Assembly (NCBI RefSeq): GCF_014656215.1
Contig: NZ_BNBZ01000045.1
Span: forward strand, 1 to 42,254
Source of the DNA: Streptomyces zaomyceticus
GTDB lineage: Bacteria; Actinomycetota; Actinomycetes; Streptomycetales; Streptomycetaceae
Direction: 5' to 3'
DNA: 42,254 nt
Made by a program: the position numbers and the translations under genes. Below the pieces are notes generated by a model. That model searched no databases and was not told where the DNA came from. It saw only the letters and a program-made list of their open reading frames with translations. Positions within the stretch are counted from its first letter, which is position 1. The number at the start of each line of letters is the position of its first letter. This document shows positions 1 to 7,326 of the stretch, one piece after another.

Positions 1-1207
1 GTCGGCGCCGCCGCCGCCCTCGCCGCCGCCGGGTGTGCCCGGTGGCTCGTCGGGCGGGTTGGAGCACGCGGCGACGATGCTGGCCCACCCGGGTCCGGCC
101 GGTCCCGCGGCGCCGCAGCCTCCGGGTCCGCCGGCTCCGCCGCCGCCGGTGCACGGTGGGCACGTGCCGCCGTCCGCGCCCGGTCCGGCGTCCGGTCCCG
201 TACCCCCCGCGTACGGGTATCCGCAGCCGGCGGGTCAGCCGACGGTCGGTCCCGGGTACCAGGCGGTGCTGCGTTATCGCGCGCCCGACGGTTCCGAGGC
301 GCAGATCATCCGGCGTTCGGCGCCGGGCACCCCGCATCCGGAGTGGCAGATCCTGCACGAGCTGCGTGCGATGAACGTGCCGCCGCAGCAGGTGCTGGAG
401 CTGCACACGGAGCTGGAGTCCTGTGAGCTGCCGGGCGCCTACTGTGCGCGGATGATCCGGGAGACCTGGCCGCAGGCGCGGATCACCAGCATCGCCCCGT
501 ACGGCCGTGATCACGCGGGCCGTCAGCAGGGCATGCGGCAACTTCTCACCCATCAGGGTGAGTTGCACCAGGTCGCGGACGGTCCCGCGCGGCCCGCCCC
601 GGTCCGGGCGCCGCTGCCGCAGGTGCAGCCGGCGCCGCCGGTTCCGCCGGAGGCGATCGCGCAGGAACTGGCCGGCGCGTTCGGTCCGGGCATCCTCCGT
701 TTCGACCAGCGGGCGGTGTCCCGGCAGGGCGTGCCCGAGCTGGTGGCGCGCACGCTGGTGTGGGCGGGTCTGCCGGCGGACTTCGGGCCGTTCTTCTGGG
801 CGCAGCCCGCGGTGCCGGTGGTGCCGACGCTGGCCGAGCTCGCGGCGCAGCGGCAGGTGCAGGCGGCGCCGGACGCGAGTTCGTACCTGGTGCTCGGTTC
901 GGACTTCGGCCGGGCGCTCTGTGTGCAGTACGGGACGGCGCACATCGTGGCGGTTCCGGTGGAGGCCGGGCCCGGTGGGCAGTCGGTGCCGCCGCAGTTC
1001 GTGAACACCGGGCTGCCGGAGTTCACCCGCTCGATGGCGCTGCTCGGACGGATGTGGCGGCTGCGGTTCGGGCTGAATCCGGAGCAGGCGGGCCGCTGGA
1101 CGGTCGATTTCCAGGCGCAGTTGGCGATGCTGGACCCGGCGGCGCTGTCGTCGCCGGAGAACTGGTGGTCGGTGCTCCTGGAGCAGATGTGGGACGGCCT
1201 GCTGTAG
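1..1207 (+). CDS. Deaminase-like domain fused to SUKH-4 immunity-type domain (5' partial)
   Basis: The frame is open from base 2 with no stop, so the N-terminus lies outside the window; 401 residues are visible. The first ~80 are a Pro/Gly/Ala-rich linker. Bases ~260-510 hold a deaminase-fold signature: H-P-E at 335-343, then Cys at 422-424 and 443-445 in a C-x6-C spacing. This is the zinc-ligand/catalytic-Glu pattern of bacterial toxin-type nucleic-acid deaminases of the XOO_2897-like group. The C-terminal ~185 residues (from ~650) resemble the SUKH-4 family (SMI1/KNR4 superfamily), usually immunity proteins of polymorphic toxin systems. No membrane segment is visible. Joining a toxin-like fold and an immunity-like fold in one chain suggests a regulatory or self-protecting role rather than a secreted toxin, but that is inference. 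A strong hairpin follows the stop at 1270-1305. Family assignment is moderate; the reading frame is certain. Confidence 0.8.
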   Translation, partial: SAPPPPSPPPGVPGGSSGGLEHAATMLAHPGPAGPAAPQPPGPPAPPPPVHGGHVPPSAPGPASGPVPPAYGYPQPAGQPTVGPGYQAVLRYRAPDGSEAQIIRRSAPGTPHPEWQILHELRAMNVPPQQVLELHTELESCELPGAYCARMIRETWPQARITSIAPYGRDHAGRQQGMRQLLTHQGELHQVADGPARPAPVRAPLPQVQPAPPVPPEAIAQELAGAFGPGILRFDQRAVSRQGVPELVARTLVWAGLPADFGPFFWAQPAVPVVPTLAELAAQRQVQAAPDASSYLVLGSDFGRALCVQYGTAHIVAVPVEAGPGGQSVPPQFVNTGLPEFTRSMALLGRMWRLRFGLNPEQAGRWTVDFQAQLAMLDPAALSSPENWWSVLLEQMWDGLL

Positions 1208-1237
1208 GGGGAGCGGCCGGGTTTTCCCGCTGACACC

Positions 1238-1265
1238 GCTGGACAGACTGTGCTGGACAGAATGT
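1238..1265. repeat. Tandem 14-nt direct repeat
   Basis: Two head-to-tail copies of GCTGGACAGAMTGT (1238-1251 and 1252-1265) differ at one position. They lie between the stop of the SUKH-4 gene and the terminator hairpin. Function is unknown; they may be part of an operator, or chance. Confidence 0.5.
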
Positions 1266-1269
1266 GATG

Positions 1270-1307
1270 AAAGGCGCTCGACGTGTATGCACGTTGAGCG
1301 CCTTTTG
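1270..1307. terminator. Intrinsic terminator hairpin, usable in both directions
   Basis: A 16-bp stem (1270-1285 with 1290-1305, one G-T pair) around the loop TATG is followed by a short T run. It closes the SUKH-4 transcript and separates it from the coiled-coil gene at 1362. Confidence 0.88.
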
Positions 1308-1361
1308 TCCGTTCTGATGAAGCATCCTGGACGTTCGGGTCAGAGGGAAGGGGCGCCAGGG

Positions 1362-2240
1362 ATGAGTTTCGCTGTCGGACGGGGGCGCGGGTACCGGCCC
1401 GAGCAGGTCGACCGCCACCTCGCCGCACTCTCCGCGGACCGTGACCGGGCCTGGGAGCGGGCGGCGCGGCTCACCGTCCTCGCCAAGGAGATGGAGGCCG
1501 AGGCCCTGCGGCTGCGGGAGGTCGTCGAGGGACTCGCGCCGCAGCGGTACGAGTCCCTCGGCGACCGGGCGCGGAAGATCCTGGAGCTGGCCGAGCTGGA
1601 GGACCAGACGCTCGTCCGGTCCGCCGAGGCCGAGGCACAGTCCCTCGCGGAGGCCGCCGAGACGGCGGGCCGGGAGGCGGCGGAGTCGGCGCGGGCGTAC
1701 GCGGAGGGCGTCCGGGCGGCGGCCGACGCGGCGGCCCGCACGACGCTGGAGACGGCGCGGGGGCGGGCCGAGGAGCTGACGACGGAGGCGGGCCGCGAGG
1801 CGGAGGAGCGCAGGACCGGGGCGCGGGAGGTCTTCGAGGAGACCGAACGGCGCGCGGCGGAGCTGCTCGCGAAGCAGAACGCGAAGCAGTCGGCGGTACG
1901 GGACGAGGCGGAGCGCGCGGCGGAGGCCGGGGCGGCGGAGCTCGACGCCCGGCACAAGGAGCTGACCGACGCCGCGGAGGCGGGGCTCGGGGAGGCGCAG
2001 CGGTCCCTGGCGGAGACGGAGGAGCAGGCCCGGCACGGCCAGGAGGACGCGGAGGCGCGGGCGGGGGAGCTGCTCGCGGAGGCCCGGATGAAGGCGGAGC
2101 GGGTCGAGCGCGAGACGGAACGGATCCTGCGGGAGCACGAGGAGGGGCGGGACGAGATCCACGCCCACATGGACCACATCCGCGACTCGCTGGCGGCGCT
2201 GACGGGCCGAGCCGGGACGGCGGGGGACGGCGAGGAGTAG
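1362..2240 (+). CDS. DivIVA-like coiled-coil protein ('cellulose-binding protein' type)
   Basis: A 292-residue protein, almost entirely Ala/Glu/Arg-rich heptad-like sequence and so a long coiled coil. The N-terminal ~30 residues (MSFAVGRGRGYRPEQVDRHL) resemble the short DivIVA-type entry segment with its G-Y-x-x-x-Q-V-D pattern. Streptomyces relatives are often called 'cellulose-binding protein' for historical reasons; the cytoskeletal proteins FilP and Scy belong to the same broad coiled-coil class. A role as a cytoskeletal or polar scaffold is therefore likelier than cellulose binding (inference). The ATG at 1362 is chosen because AGGGAAGGGG lies just upstream and the DivIVA-like segment starts there; an upstream in-frame ATG at 1287 falls inside the terminator. 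There is no signal peptide. Confidence 0.85.
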   Translation: MSFAVGRGRGYRPEQVDRHLAALSADRDRAWERAARLTVLAKEMEAEALRLREVVEGLAPQRYESLGDRARKILELAELEDQTLVRSAEAEAQSLAEAAETAGREAAESARAYAEGVRAAADAAARTTLETARGRAEELTTEAGREAEERRTGAREVFEETERRAAELLAKQNAKQSAVRDEAERAAEAGAAELDARHKELTDAAEAGLGEAQRSLAETEEQARHGQEDAEARAGELLAEARMKAERVERETERILREHEEGRDEIHAHMDHIRDSLAALTGRAGTAGDGEE

Positions 2241-2242
2241 CG

Positions 2243-2258
2243 GGCCGGGGGCCCGGCC
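2243..2258 (+). terminator. Possible short GC hairpin after the coiled-coil gene
   Basis: GGCCGG and CCGGCC flank a 4-nt loop immediately after the stop at 2240. It is short and lacks a T tract, so its terminator role is only a possibility. Confidence 0.3.
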
Positions 2259-2296
2259 TCCGGAGAGCCGGTGTCCCGCCGCCCGGACCAACTCCT

Positions 2297-2302
2297 TAAG
2301 CT
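2297..2302 (+). promoter_or_regulatory. Candidate -10 box of a leaderless transcript
   Basis: TAAGCT fits the TANNNT -10 pattern and lies 7 nt before the ATG at 2310. No Shine-Dalgarno sequence precedes that ATG, as expected if transcription starts at the start codon. Confidence 0.4.
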
Positions 2303-2309
2303 CGCGCGT

Positions 2310-2693
2310 ATGTTGATGCGACCGACCGCCGTCAATCTCGACTGCGCCGACCCCCTGGCCCTCGCCGACTTCTACCACCGGGCCACCGGGCTGCCGCTCC
2401 ACGAGCGCTCGGACGGGGAGTTCGCGGGTGTCGGCGGGGGCGACGGAGGGCTGCTCCTCGGCTTCCAGCGCGTCGACGGCTACCGTCCGCCGTCCTGGCC
2501 CGGCCAGGACGTGCCGCAGCAGCTGCACCTCGACTTCGACGTCGACGACCTGGACGAGGCGGTGGCCCGGCTCGTGGAGTGGGGTGCGACCGTGCCCGAG
2601 CCCCAGCCCCGGCCCGACCTGTGGCGGGTGCTCCTGGACCCGGCGGGGCATCCGTTCTGCCTCTCGCCCCGGAAGCGGCGGGGCGGCTCCTGA
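2310..2693 (+). CDS. VOC / glyoxalase-fold family protein
   Basis: A 127-residue single-module vicinal-oxygen-chelate protein. It begins RPTAVNLDCADPLALADFY, the usual opening strand and helix of the family. It then has the central QLHLDFDVDDLDEAV strand-helix, with a His in the usual metal-ligand position, and ends in LLDPAGHPFCL, the common terminal strand of the glyoxalase/bleomycin-resistance superfamily. Enzymes of this fold act on small molecules through a metal; the substrate cannot be read from the sequence. The start is uncertain: ATG 2310 is favoured by a -10-like TAAGCT 7 nt upstream (leaderless); ATG 2316 and GTG 2271 (after GGAGAG) are alternatives. Confidence 0.85.
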   Translation: MLMRPTAVNLDCADPLALADFYHRATGLPLHERSDGEFAGVGGGDGGLLLGFQRVDGYRPPSWPGQDVPQQLHLDFDVDDLDEAVARLVEWGATVPEPQPRPDLWRVLLDPAGHPFCLSPRKRRGGS

Positions 2694-2760
2694 CCGAGGC
2701 CGGTGATGGCCGAAACACGACGGTCGGTTAGCCTCCCCTTTCCACGGGAGGAACCCATTC

Positions 2761-5025
2761 ATGCACGTCACACGCACGCGCGGCCGTCGTATCGCGGCCG
2801 TCGCCGTCACTCTCACCCTTGCCGCCACGGGCGGCACGCTCACCGCGTTCCCGGCCACGGCGGCCCCCGCCGCGCCCGCTGCCCCGCAGGAGGACCGGCC
2901 GACCACCGTGTCCTTCCCGCGTGACGCGGACGTCGTCGGCGCGGGCCCGGGCGGCTTCCTGTCGAAGACCCGGGGGAGCAGCCCCGAGTACCGCTGGACC
3001 CGCTACGCGGACGGCTCCTCGGTCGTCCTGCCCGGTGCCTCCGCCGTCGGCGGCGGCACGGACCTCGTCGTCACCGGCGACGCGGCGAACCCGGCCCTCA
3101 GCAGGGTGCTGCGGGTCCACGACCTGTCGACCCCCGCCACGGCCGCCGCCGCGCCGGTGGAGATCGACCTCCACACCCTCGGCGGCTACCGGTTCTCGGG
3201 CCTGGCGGGCACGAACATCCTTCTCTCGCGGGAGGAGGCCGGCACCTGGCGGCAGTACGTCGCCACCCTCGACGCCGGTACGGCGAAGGTCCGTTGGGTG
3301 CTCGGAGGCCCCCAGTTCGACTGTTTCGAGGGCGACGAGGCCTGGACCGACACCGGCTCCGCGCTCTACGACTGCTGGGTCGGCGAGCGGAGGGACTCGT
3401 CCGCCAAGGTCGTCGTCGACTTCGCCTCGGGGCACGGGCCCATGTACCTCCAGGACAGGTACGAGTCCGCCTGGCAGGGCGCGATCTCCGCCACCCACGT
3501 GGCCTGGCGCGAGATACGGCTGTCGGGGAACGGCATCGTCGCCCACCGGCGCGGCCAGGGCGTCGAGAAGTGGATCCCGGCCGAGGACCTGAACGACCCG
3601 TTGTACCTGGTCGGCGGCTGGGTGGCGTACGGCCGGAAGGCCCACATCGACGCGTCCGCCCCCGCCGGCGGCGCGGCGGCCGACACGGTGCGGCCGTTCA
3701 CCGTCCAGTCGGTCGAGACCGGCGAGGAGGCCGTCCTCCTCACCGCGTTCTCCTCGGCCGTCGCCGGTCCCGGCGGAAGCCTCCTGGTGCGCGGCGGCAC
3801 CCCCGAGCACGGGGAGGGCCTCTACCGGATCGCGCCGCGCGCCGACGGTGGCCGGCCGGACGTCGACATGGTCGCGTCCACCGGCCAGACCACCGTCGTC
3901 ACCCTCACCGGTTCGGACACCCCGAAGTCGCTCTCCGCCGAGGAGCTCGCGGGCGGTGTCGACTTCGCCTGGAACCTGTCGCGGGGCGACGCGGCCGTAC
4001 GCGTCAGCCTGAGGCACGTCACGGGCGGGGCGGCGTTCACGCAGGAGTGGCCGGCCGACGCCGCCGACGGGGACCCGCGTCGCGTCACCTGGCGCTGGGA
4101 CGGCAAGGACCCGGAGCGCACGAACGGGCCGAGCCCCGCCCGCGCGGGCGAGTACGAGTGGGAGATCACCGCCCGGCCGGAGGAGGGGGTCGGCCCGAAG
4201 CTGGTCGCCACCGGACGCTTCACCGTGAACCGGCCCGCGGCGCCGCACGACTTCGACGGCGACGGCACGGCCGACCTGCTCGCCCGCGAACCCGGCGGCT
4301 CGCTGTGGTCCGTCCGGACCCGGCCCGCCGCGACGGGCGGCTCGGTCGCCTCGCTCGGCCGGTCGCGGGTCGGCGGCGGCTGGCAGCTCTACGACCGTCT
4401 CGAGACCGTCGGGAACATCGCGGGCACCACCGCGCCCGACGTCCTGGCCCGGGACCGCTTCGGCGGCCTCTACCTCTACCAGGGCACGAACGACCGGGAC
4501 ACGGCGCTCGCCGGGCGGACGTGGGTCGGCGGCGGCTGGGGGATCTACGACCGGATCGCGGGCGGCGGCGACGTCACCGGCGACGGCCGGACCGACGTGG
4601 TCGCCTCCGACACGTCCGGCGTCCTGTGGCTCCACCCCGGCACCGGCAAGGCCACCGCCCCCTTCTCCGCCCGCAAGCGGATCGGCGGCGGCTGGGGCGT
4701 CTACAACGAGATCGCCGCCGTCGGGAACCTCGCCGGAGGCCCGGCGGGAGACCTCGTGGCCCGGGACAGGGCCGGTGCGCTCTGGCTGTACCTCGGCAAG
4801 GGCGACGGCACCTTCGCCGCCCGCACCCCGATCGGCAAGGGCTGGGGCGCCTTCACCGACCTCGTCGGCGTCGGGGACGCCGACGGCGACGGCCGCGCCG
4901 ACCTGATCGCCACGTCGGCCGCCGGCGCCACCTTCTACGCCGGTACGGGCAACTGGAAGGCGCCCTTCAAGCCGGGCGTGAAGACCGACCTCACGAACGG
5001 CGTGCGGTACGACATCGCCTTCTGA
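2761..5025 (+). CDS. Secreted FG-GAP/VCBS repeat protein
   Basis: A 754-residue exported protein. A signal peptide occupies residues 1 to ~34 (RTRGRR, hydrophobic core, then FPATA-AP). Residues ~45-390 look like a beta-propeller of irregular repeats. Residues ~395-490 resemble a FlgD-type Ig-like domain with W-R-W-D-G-K. From residue 497 to the end there are FG-GAP/VCBS-like repeats with calcium-type loops (DFDGDGTAD, DVTGDGRTD, DADGDGRAD) and recurring GGGW-x-x-Y segments. It is probably an extracellular carbohydrate- or protein-binding propeller; no catalytic residues stand out. GGGAGGA upstream of ATG 2761 supports the start. The next gene is convergent, with only 9 bases between the stops. 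Confidence 0.87.
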   Translation: MHVTRTRGRRIAAVAVTLTLAATGGTLTAFPATAAPAAPAAPQEDRPTTVSFPRDADVVGAGPGGFLSKTRGSSPEYRWTRYADGSSVVLPGASAVGGGTDLVVTGDAANPALSRVLRVHDLSTPATAAAAPVEIDLHTLGGYRFSGLAGTNILLSREEAGTWRQYVATLDAGTAKVRWVLGGPQFDCFEGDEAWTDTGSALYDCWVGERRDSSAKVVVDFASGHGPMYLQDRYESAWQGAISATHVAWREIRLSGNGIVAHRRGQGVEKWIPAEDLNDPLYLVGGWVAYGRKAHIDASAPAGGAAADTVRPFTVQSVETGEEAVLLTAFSSAVAGPGGSLLVRGGTPEHGEGLYRIAPRADGGRPDVDMVASTGQTTVVTLTGSDTPKSLSAEELAGGVDFAWNLSRGDAAVRVSLRHVTGGAAFTQEWPADAADGDPRRVTWRWDGKDPERTNGPSPARAGEYEWEITARPEEGVGPKLVATGRFTVNRPAAPHDFDGDGTADLLAREPGGSLWSVRTRPAATGGSVASLGRSRVGGGWQLYDRLETVGNIAGTTAPDVLARDRFGGLYLYQGTNDRDTALAGRTWVGGGWGIYDRIAGGGDVTGDGRTDVVASDTSGVLWLHPGTGKATAPFSARKRIGGGWGVYNEIAAVGNLAGGPAGDLVARDRAGALWLYLGKGDGTFAARTPIGKGWGAFTDLVGVGDADGDGRADLIATSAAGATFYAGTGNWKAPFKPGVKTDLTNGVRYDIAF

Positions 5026-5034
5026 ACCGGCCCC

Positions 5035-5514
5035 TCAGCCGAGGGCGCACTCCGCCCAGACCGTCTTGCCCGGGGCCGCCGGCCTCGGGCACCAGCCCCA
5101 GCGGTCCGCCAGCGCTTCGACGAGCAGCAGCCCCCGGCCCCCGTCCGTGAGTTCAGGACCGGGGCCGGGCAGCTTCCCGGGCCGGGGCGGTACGCGCTCG
5201 GCGCGGGTGTCGCCCACCTCGATCCGCGCGAGCCCGTCGGAGACGCGCAGGGAGAGACGGAAGTCCCGCCCCGGCACATGCCCGTGCCGCACCGCGTTCG
5301 TCGCCAGCTCGGCCGCGACCAGCACGACGGTCTCGTGCGCCCCGGTCCCGTACGGCACGCCCCACTCGTCCAGCCGGACGGCGACGAGCCGCCGCGCCAG
5401 CCGGGCGCCCCGGGCGGTCGAGGTGAACCGCAGGGCGAAGAACCGGGTGTCCAAGTAAGGCGAGACACCGAAGAGTTGAGTGGTGCCGGTGGGATGGGAG
5501 TTGTTGCTCGTCAT
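5035..5514 (-). CDS. HATPase_c_2 ATP-binding protein (anti-sigma-factor-like kinase)
   Basis: A 159-residue GHKL-fold protein of the RsbW/SpoIIAB-like group common in Streptomyces. The N box is ELATNAVRH (residues 69-77), the G1-type segment is IEVGDTR (98-103) and the G2-type loop is GGRGLLLVEAL (125-135). Such proteins bind ATP and often act as anti-sigma or switch kinases. The start at 5514 (MTSNNSHP) is chosen over longer forms because AGGAG lies upstream and the upstream extension is compositionally poor. It is divergent from an HTH regulator and its DUF397 partner, the same three-gene set as at the whiJ locus, which suggests the three work together in developmental or stress control (inference). 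Confidence 0.85.
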   Translation of the reverse strand: MTSNNSHPTGTTQLFGVSPYLDTRFFALRFTSTARGARLARRLVAVRLDEWGVPYGTGAHETVVLVAAELATNAVRHGHVPGRDFRLSLRVSDGLARIEVGDTRAERVPPRPGKLPGPGPELTDGGRGLLLVEALADRWGWCPRPAAPGKTVWAECALG

Positions 5515-5617
5515 GCCTCCCACGCTCCTCTTGGTGGCGTAGCGTGACCAGTGGTGACGCACCGACGTGATCGCCTTGTACGTGCCGTGTCGGTGCAGGT
5601 ACGAGAGGCGGGGCGCG

Positions 5618-6487
5618 GTGGCGGAGGAGCAGGTGGGCGCGGCGTCGGAGCCGGGGCCCGAGGCGGACGCCGGCCAGACGGCGGACAAGTCCGGGCAGGG
5701 TGTCGTGGCGGCGTTCGGGCAGAGCCTGAAGACGCTGCGGACGCGGGCGGGGATGGAGCGGGAGGAGTTCGGCAGGCGGCTCGGCTACTCGGCCTCGACC
5801 ATCGCCTCGTTCGAGCAGGGCAGAAGGATCCCGCCGCCGCGCGCGATCGACCGCGCGGACGAAGTACTGGACGCGGGCGGCCTGCTGAAGGTCTGGAAGG
5901 ACCAGCTGGAGAGGGCGCAGTATCCGGCGTTCTTCCAGGGGATGGCGCAGCTGGAGAAGCAGGCGATAGAGCTGCTGATGTACGACACGATGGTGGTCAA
6001 CGGTCTTCTCCAGACGGAGGAGTACATGCGGGCCCTCCTGGCGATGCGACGCCCACCGCTGGATCAGGAGACGATCGAACAGCGAGTGACGGCCCGACTC
6101 GCGCGACAGGACATCTTCGATCGGCGTCCCACTCCTCTGCTGAGCTTCGTCATGGACGAGTCGGTGCTGCGGCATCGGTACGGCGGCAACGGCGTCCTTC
6201 GCGGCCAGCTGGAGCACCTGCTGCTGATCGGGCAGCGACGAAACGTCGAGATCCAGCTGATGCCGACCGACTGCGAGGACAACGCGGGCGTGAACGGACC
6301 GTTCACGGTCGTCACGCGTAAGGACGGCAAGAAGTTCCTCTACGTCGAGGCGCAGAACACCAGCTCGCTGACAACCGACCCCGAACAGACGGTTCTTGCC
6401 TCCGCCCGCTATGGGATCATCCGGTCGCAGGCTCTCACCCCGCGAGAGTCACTGGAGTTCATCGAGAAGTTGCTGGGAGAGCTATGA
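5618..6487 (+). CDS. XRE-type HTH regulator with DUF5753 (WhiJ/Scr1-like)
   Basis: A 289-residue regulator. Residues ~33-80 form an XRE helix-turn-helix (KTLRTRAGM...LGYSASTIASFEQG). The remaining ~190 residues match the DUF5753 pattern: an LE-x-QA-x-EL entry, VVNGLLQTEEYM, a central FVMDE-x-VLRH, and the late QLMP / NGPFTVV strands. This architecture is that of WhiJ-type developmental regulators and of antitoxin-like regulators called Scr1. GTG 5618 is preferred because GAGAGGCGGGG precedes it and residues before it (Cys/Arg-rich) do not resemble the family. Its stop overlaps the DUF397 gene start by ATGA, so the two are translationally coupled. Target DNA is unknown. Confidence 0.88.
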   Translation: MAEEQVGAASEPGPEADAGQTADKSGQGVVAAFGQSLKTLRTRAGMEREEFGRRLGYSASTIASFEQGRRIPPPRAIDRADEVLDAGGLLKVWKDQLERAQYPAFFQGMAQLEKQAIELLMYDTMVVNGLLQTEEYMRALLAMRRPPLDQETIEQRVTARLARQDIFDRRPTPLLSFVMDESVLRHRYGGNGVLRGQLEHLLLIGQRRNVEIQLMPTDCEDNAGVNGPFTVVTRKDGKKFLYVEAQNTSSLTTDPEQTVLASARYGIIRSQALTPRESLEFIEKLLGEL

Positions 6488-6672
6488 ACAACACGGAATC
6501 CCTCGACTGGTTCAAGAGCAGCTACAGCGGAACCGAGGGCGGCCAGTGCATCGAGGTCGCGACCGGGGCGGGAGCCGTCCACGTCCGGGACTCCAAGGAC
6601 GTCGCCCGTCCGGCGCTCCGCGTCTCGCGGGACGCGTGGGCCGGGTTCGTCGGGCTCGCCTCGGCGGAGTAG
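6484..6672 (+). CDS. DUF397 small protein (partner of the DUF5753 regulator)
   Basis: A 62-residue protein with the full DUF397 pattern: W-F-K-S-S-Y-S near the N-terminus, then C-I-E-V-A, V-x-V-R-D-S-K-D, and a terminal W-x-x-F. DUF397 proteins are almost always encoded next to DUF5753 HTH regulators and may modulate them directly; some pairs behave like toxin-antitoxin systems. Here the start codon overlaps the stop of the regulator (ATGA), which favours fixed stoichiometry. No membrane segment. Confidence 0.92.
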   Translation: MNNTESLDWFKSSYSGTEGGQCIEVATGAGAVHVRDSKDVARPALRVSRDAWAGFVGLASAE

Positions 6673-6716
6673 TACAGCAGGCCTTTGTACGCGAGGGGTT
6701 GTGGCACGATGCCGCG

Positions 6717-7307
6717 ATGATCTCTCCCTCGCCCGTACCGCCGCCCGTCGTTCCCGCCGGTCGTCTGGCCGCGATGGAGCAGCCCGTACTCGGTCTGCCC
6801 GGTGGGTGGGAACTGCGTCCCTGGGGGCTCGGTGACGCCGACGCGTTGCTGGCCGCCGGCCGGGACCCGGCGATCCGTCACTGGAACCGTCTGGTGGTGG
6901 ACTCCCCGGAGGAGGCGCGGCAGCGGATCGAGCGCATGCACGGGCGGTGGCGGGACGAGCTCAGCGCGATCTGGGCGATCGCCCGGCCGGGCGGTGCGGC
7001 GGCGGGGCTCATCGGGTGGGGTGACATCGACCTCGCGGGTGGCGGTGCAGAGGTCTTCTACTGGCTGCTGCCGGAGGCCAGGGGCGGGGGCGTCGCCGTC
7101 GGGGCGACGGAGCGTGTCAGCCGGTGGGCGTTCGACGAGCTCGGTCTCCACCGCCTGCGGCTGACCCACTCGGTGGCCAACACGGCCTCCTGCCGGGTGG
7201 CGGAGAAGGCGCGGTACTCCTTCGAAGGCACCATGCGCAGCGCGCTGTTGCACGCCGACGGATGGCACGACGAGCATCTGCACGCCCTGGTCCGGGGCGA
7301 CCTCTGA
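6717..7307 (+). CDS. GNAT-family N-acetyltransferase (RimJ/RimL type)
   Basis: A 196-residue acetyltransferase. It begins with a short Pro-rich leader, then GWELRPWGLGDADALLAAG, the usual entry of RimJ/RimL-like enzymes. The central EVFYWLLPEARGGGVAVGA carries the acetyl-CoA pyrophosphate-binding loop (R-G-x-G-x-A-like, here RGGGVA). It closes with LGLHRLRLTHSVANTASCRVAEKARYSFEG, split here only in description, typical of enzymes that acetylate protein N-termini or small amines. The start is ambiguous: ATG 6717 has no ribosome site and follows CACGAT by 6 nt (possibly leaderless); ATG 6774 is an internal alternative. Acceptor unknown. Confidence 0.86.
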   Translation: MISPSPVPPPVVPAGRLAAMEQPVLGLPGGWELRPWGLGDADALLAAGRDPAIRHWNRLVVDSPEEARQRIERMHGRWRDELSAIWAIARPGGAAAGLIGWGDIDLAGGGAEVFYWLLPEARGGGVAVGATERVSRWAFDELGLHRLRLTHSVANTASCRVAEKARYSFEGTMRSALLHADGWHDEHLHALVRGDL

Positions 7308-7326
7308 TCAGGGCGACCTCCGATCA
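7295..7326. repeat. Tandem 16-nt repeat holding both convergent stop codons
   Basis: GGGCGACCTCYGATCA occurs twice in tandem (7295-7310, 7311-7326) with one mismatch. The first copy supplies the TGA of the acetyltransferase (7305-7307). The TGATCA-like end of the second supplies the reverse-strand TGA of the MFS gene (7324-7326). Confidence 0.7.

Noticed and set aside
1287..1361. An earlier start (ATG 1287) for the coiled-coil gene
   Set aside because: It lies inside the terminator hairpin and the extra residues do not resemble the DivIVA-like entry.
1362..2240. A true cellulose-binding protein
   Set aside because: The sequence is a cytoplasmic coiled coil with no signal peptide or carbohydrate-binding module; the name is historical.
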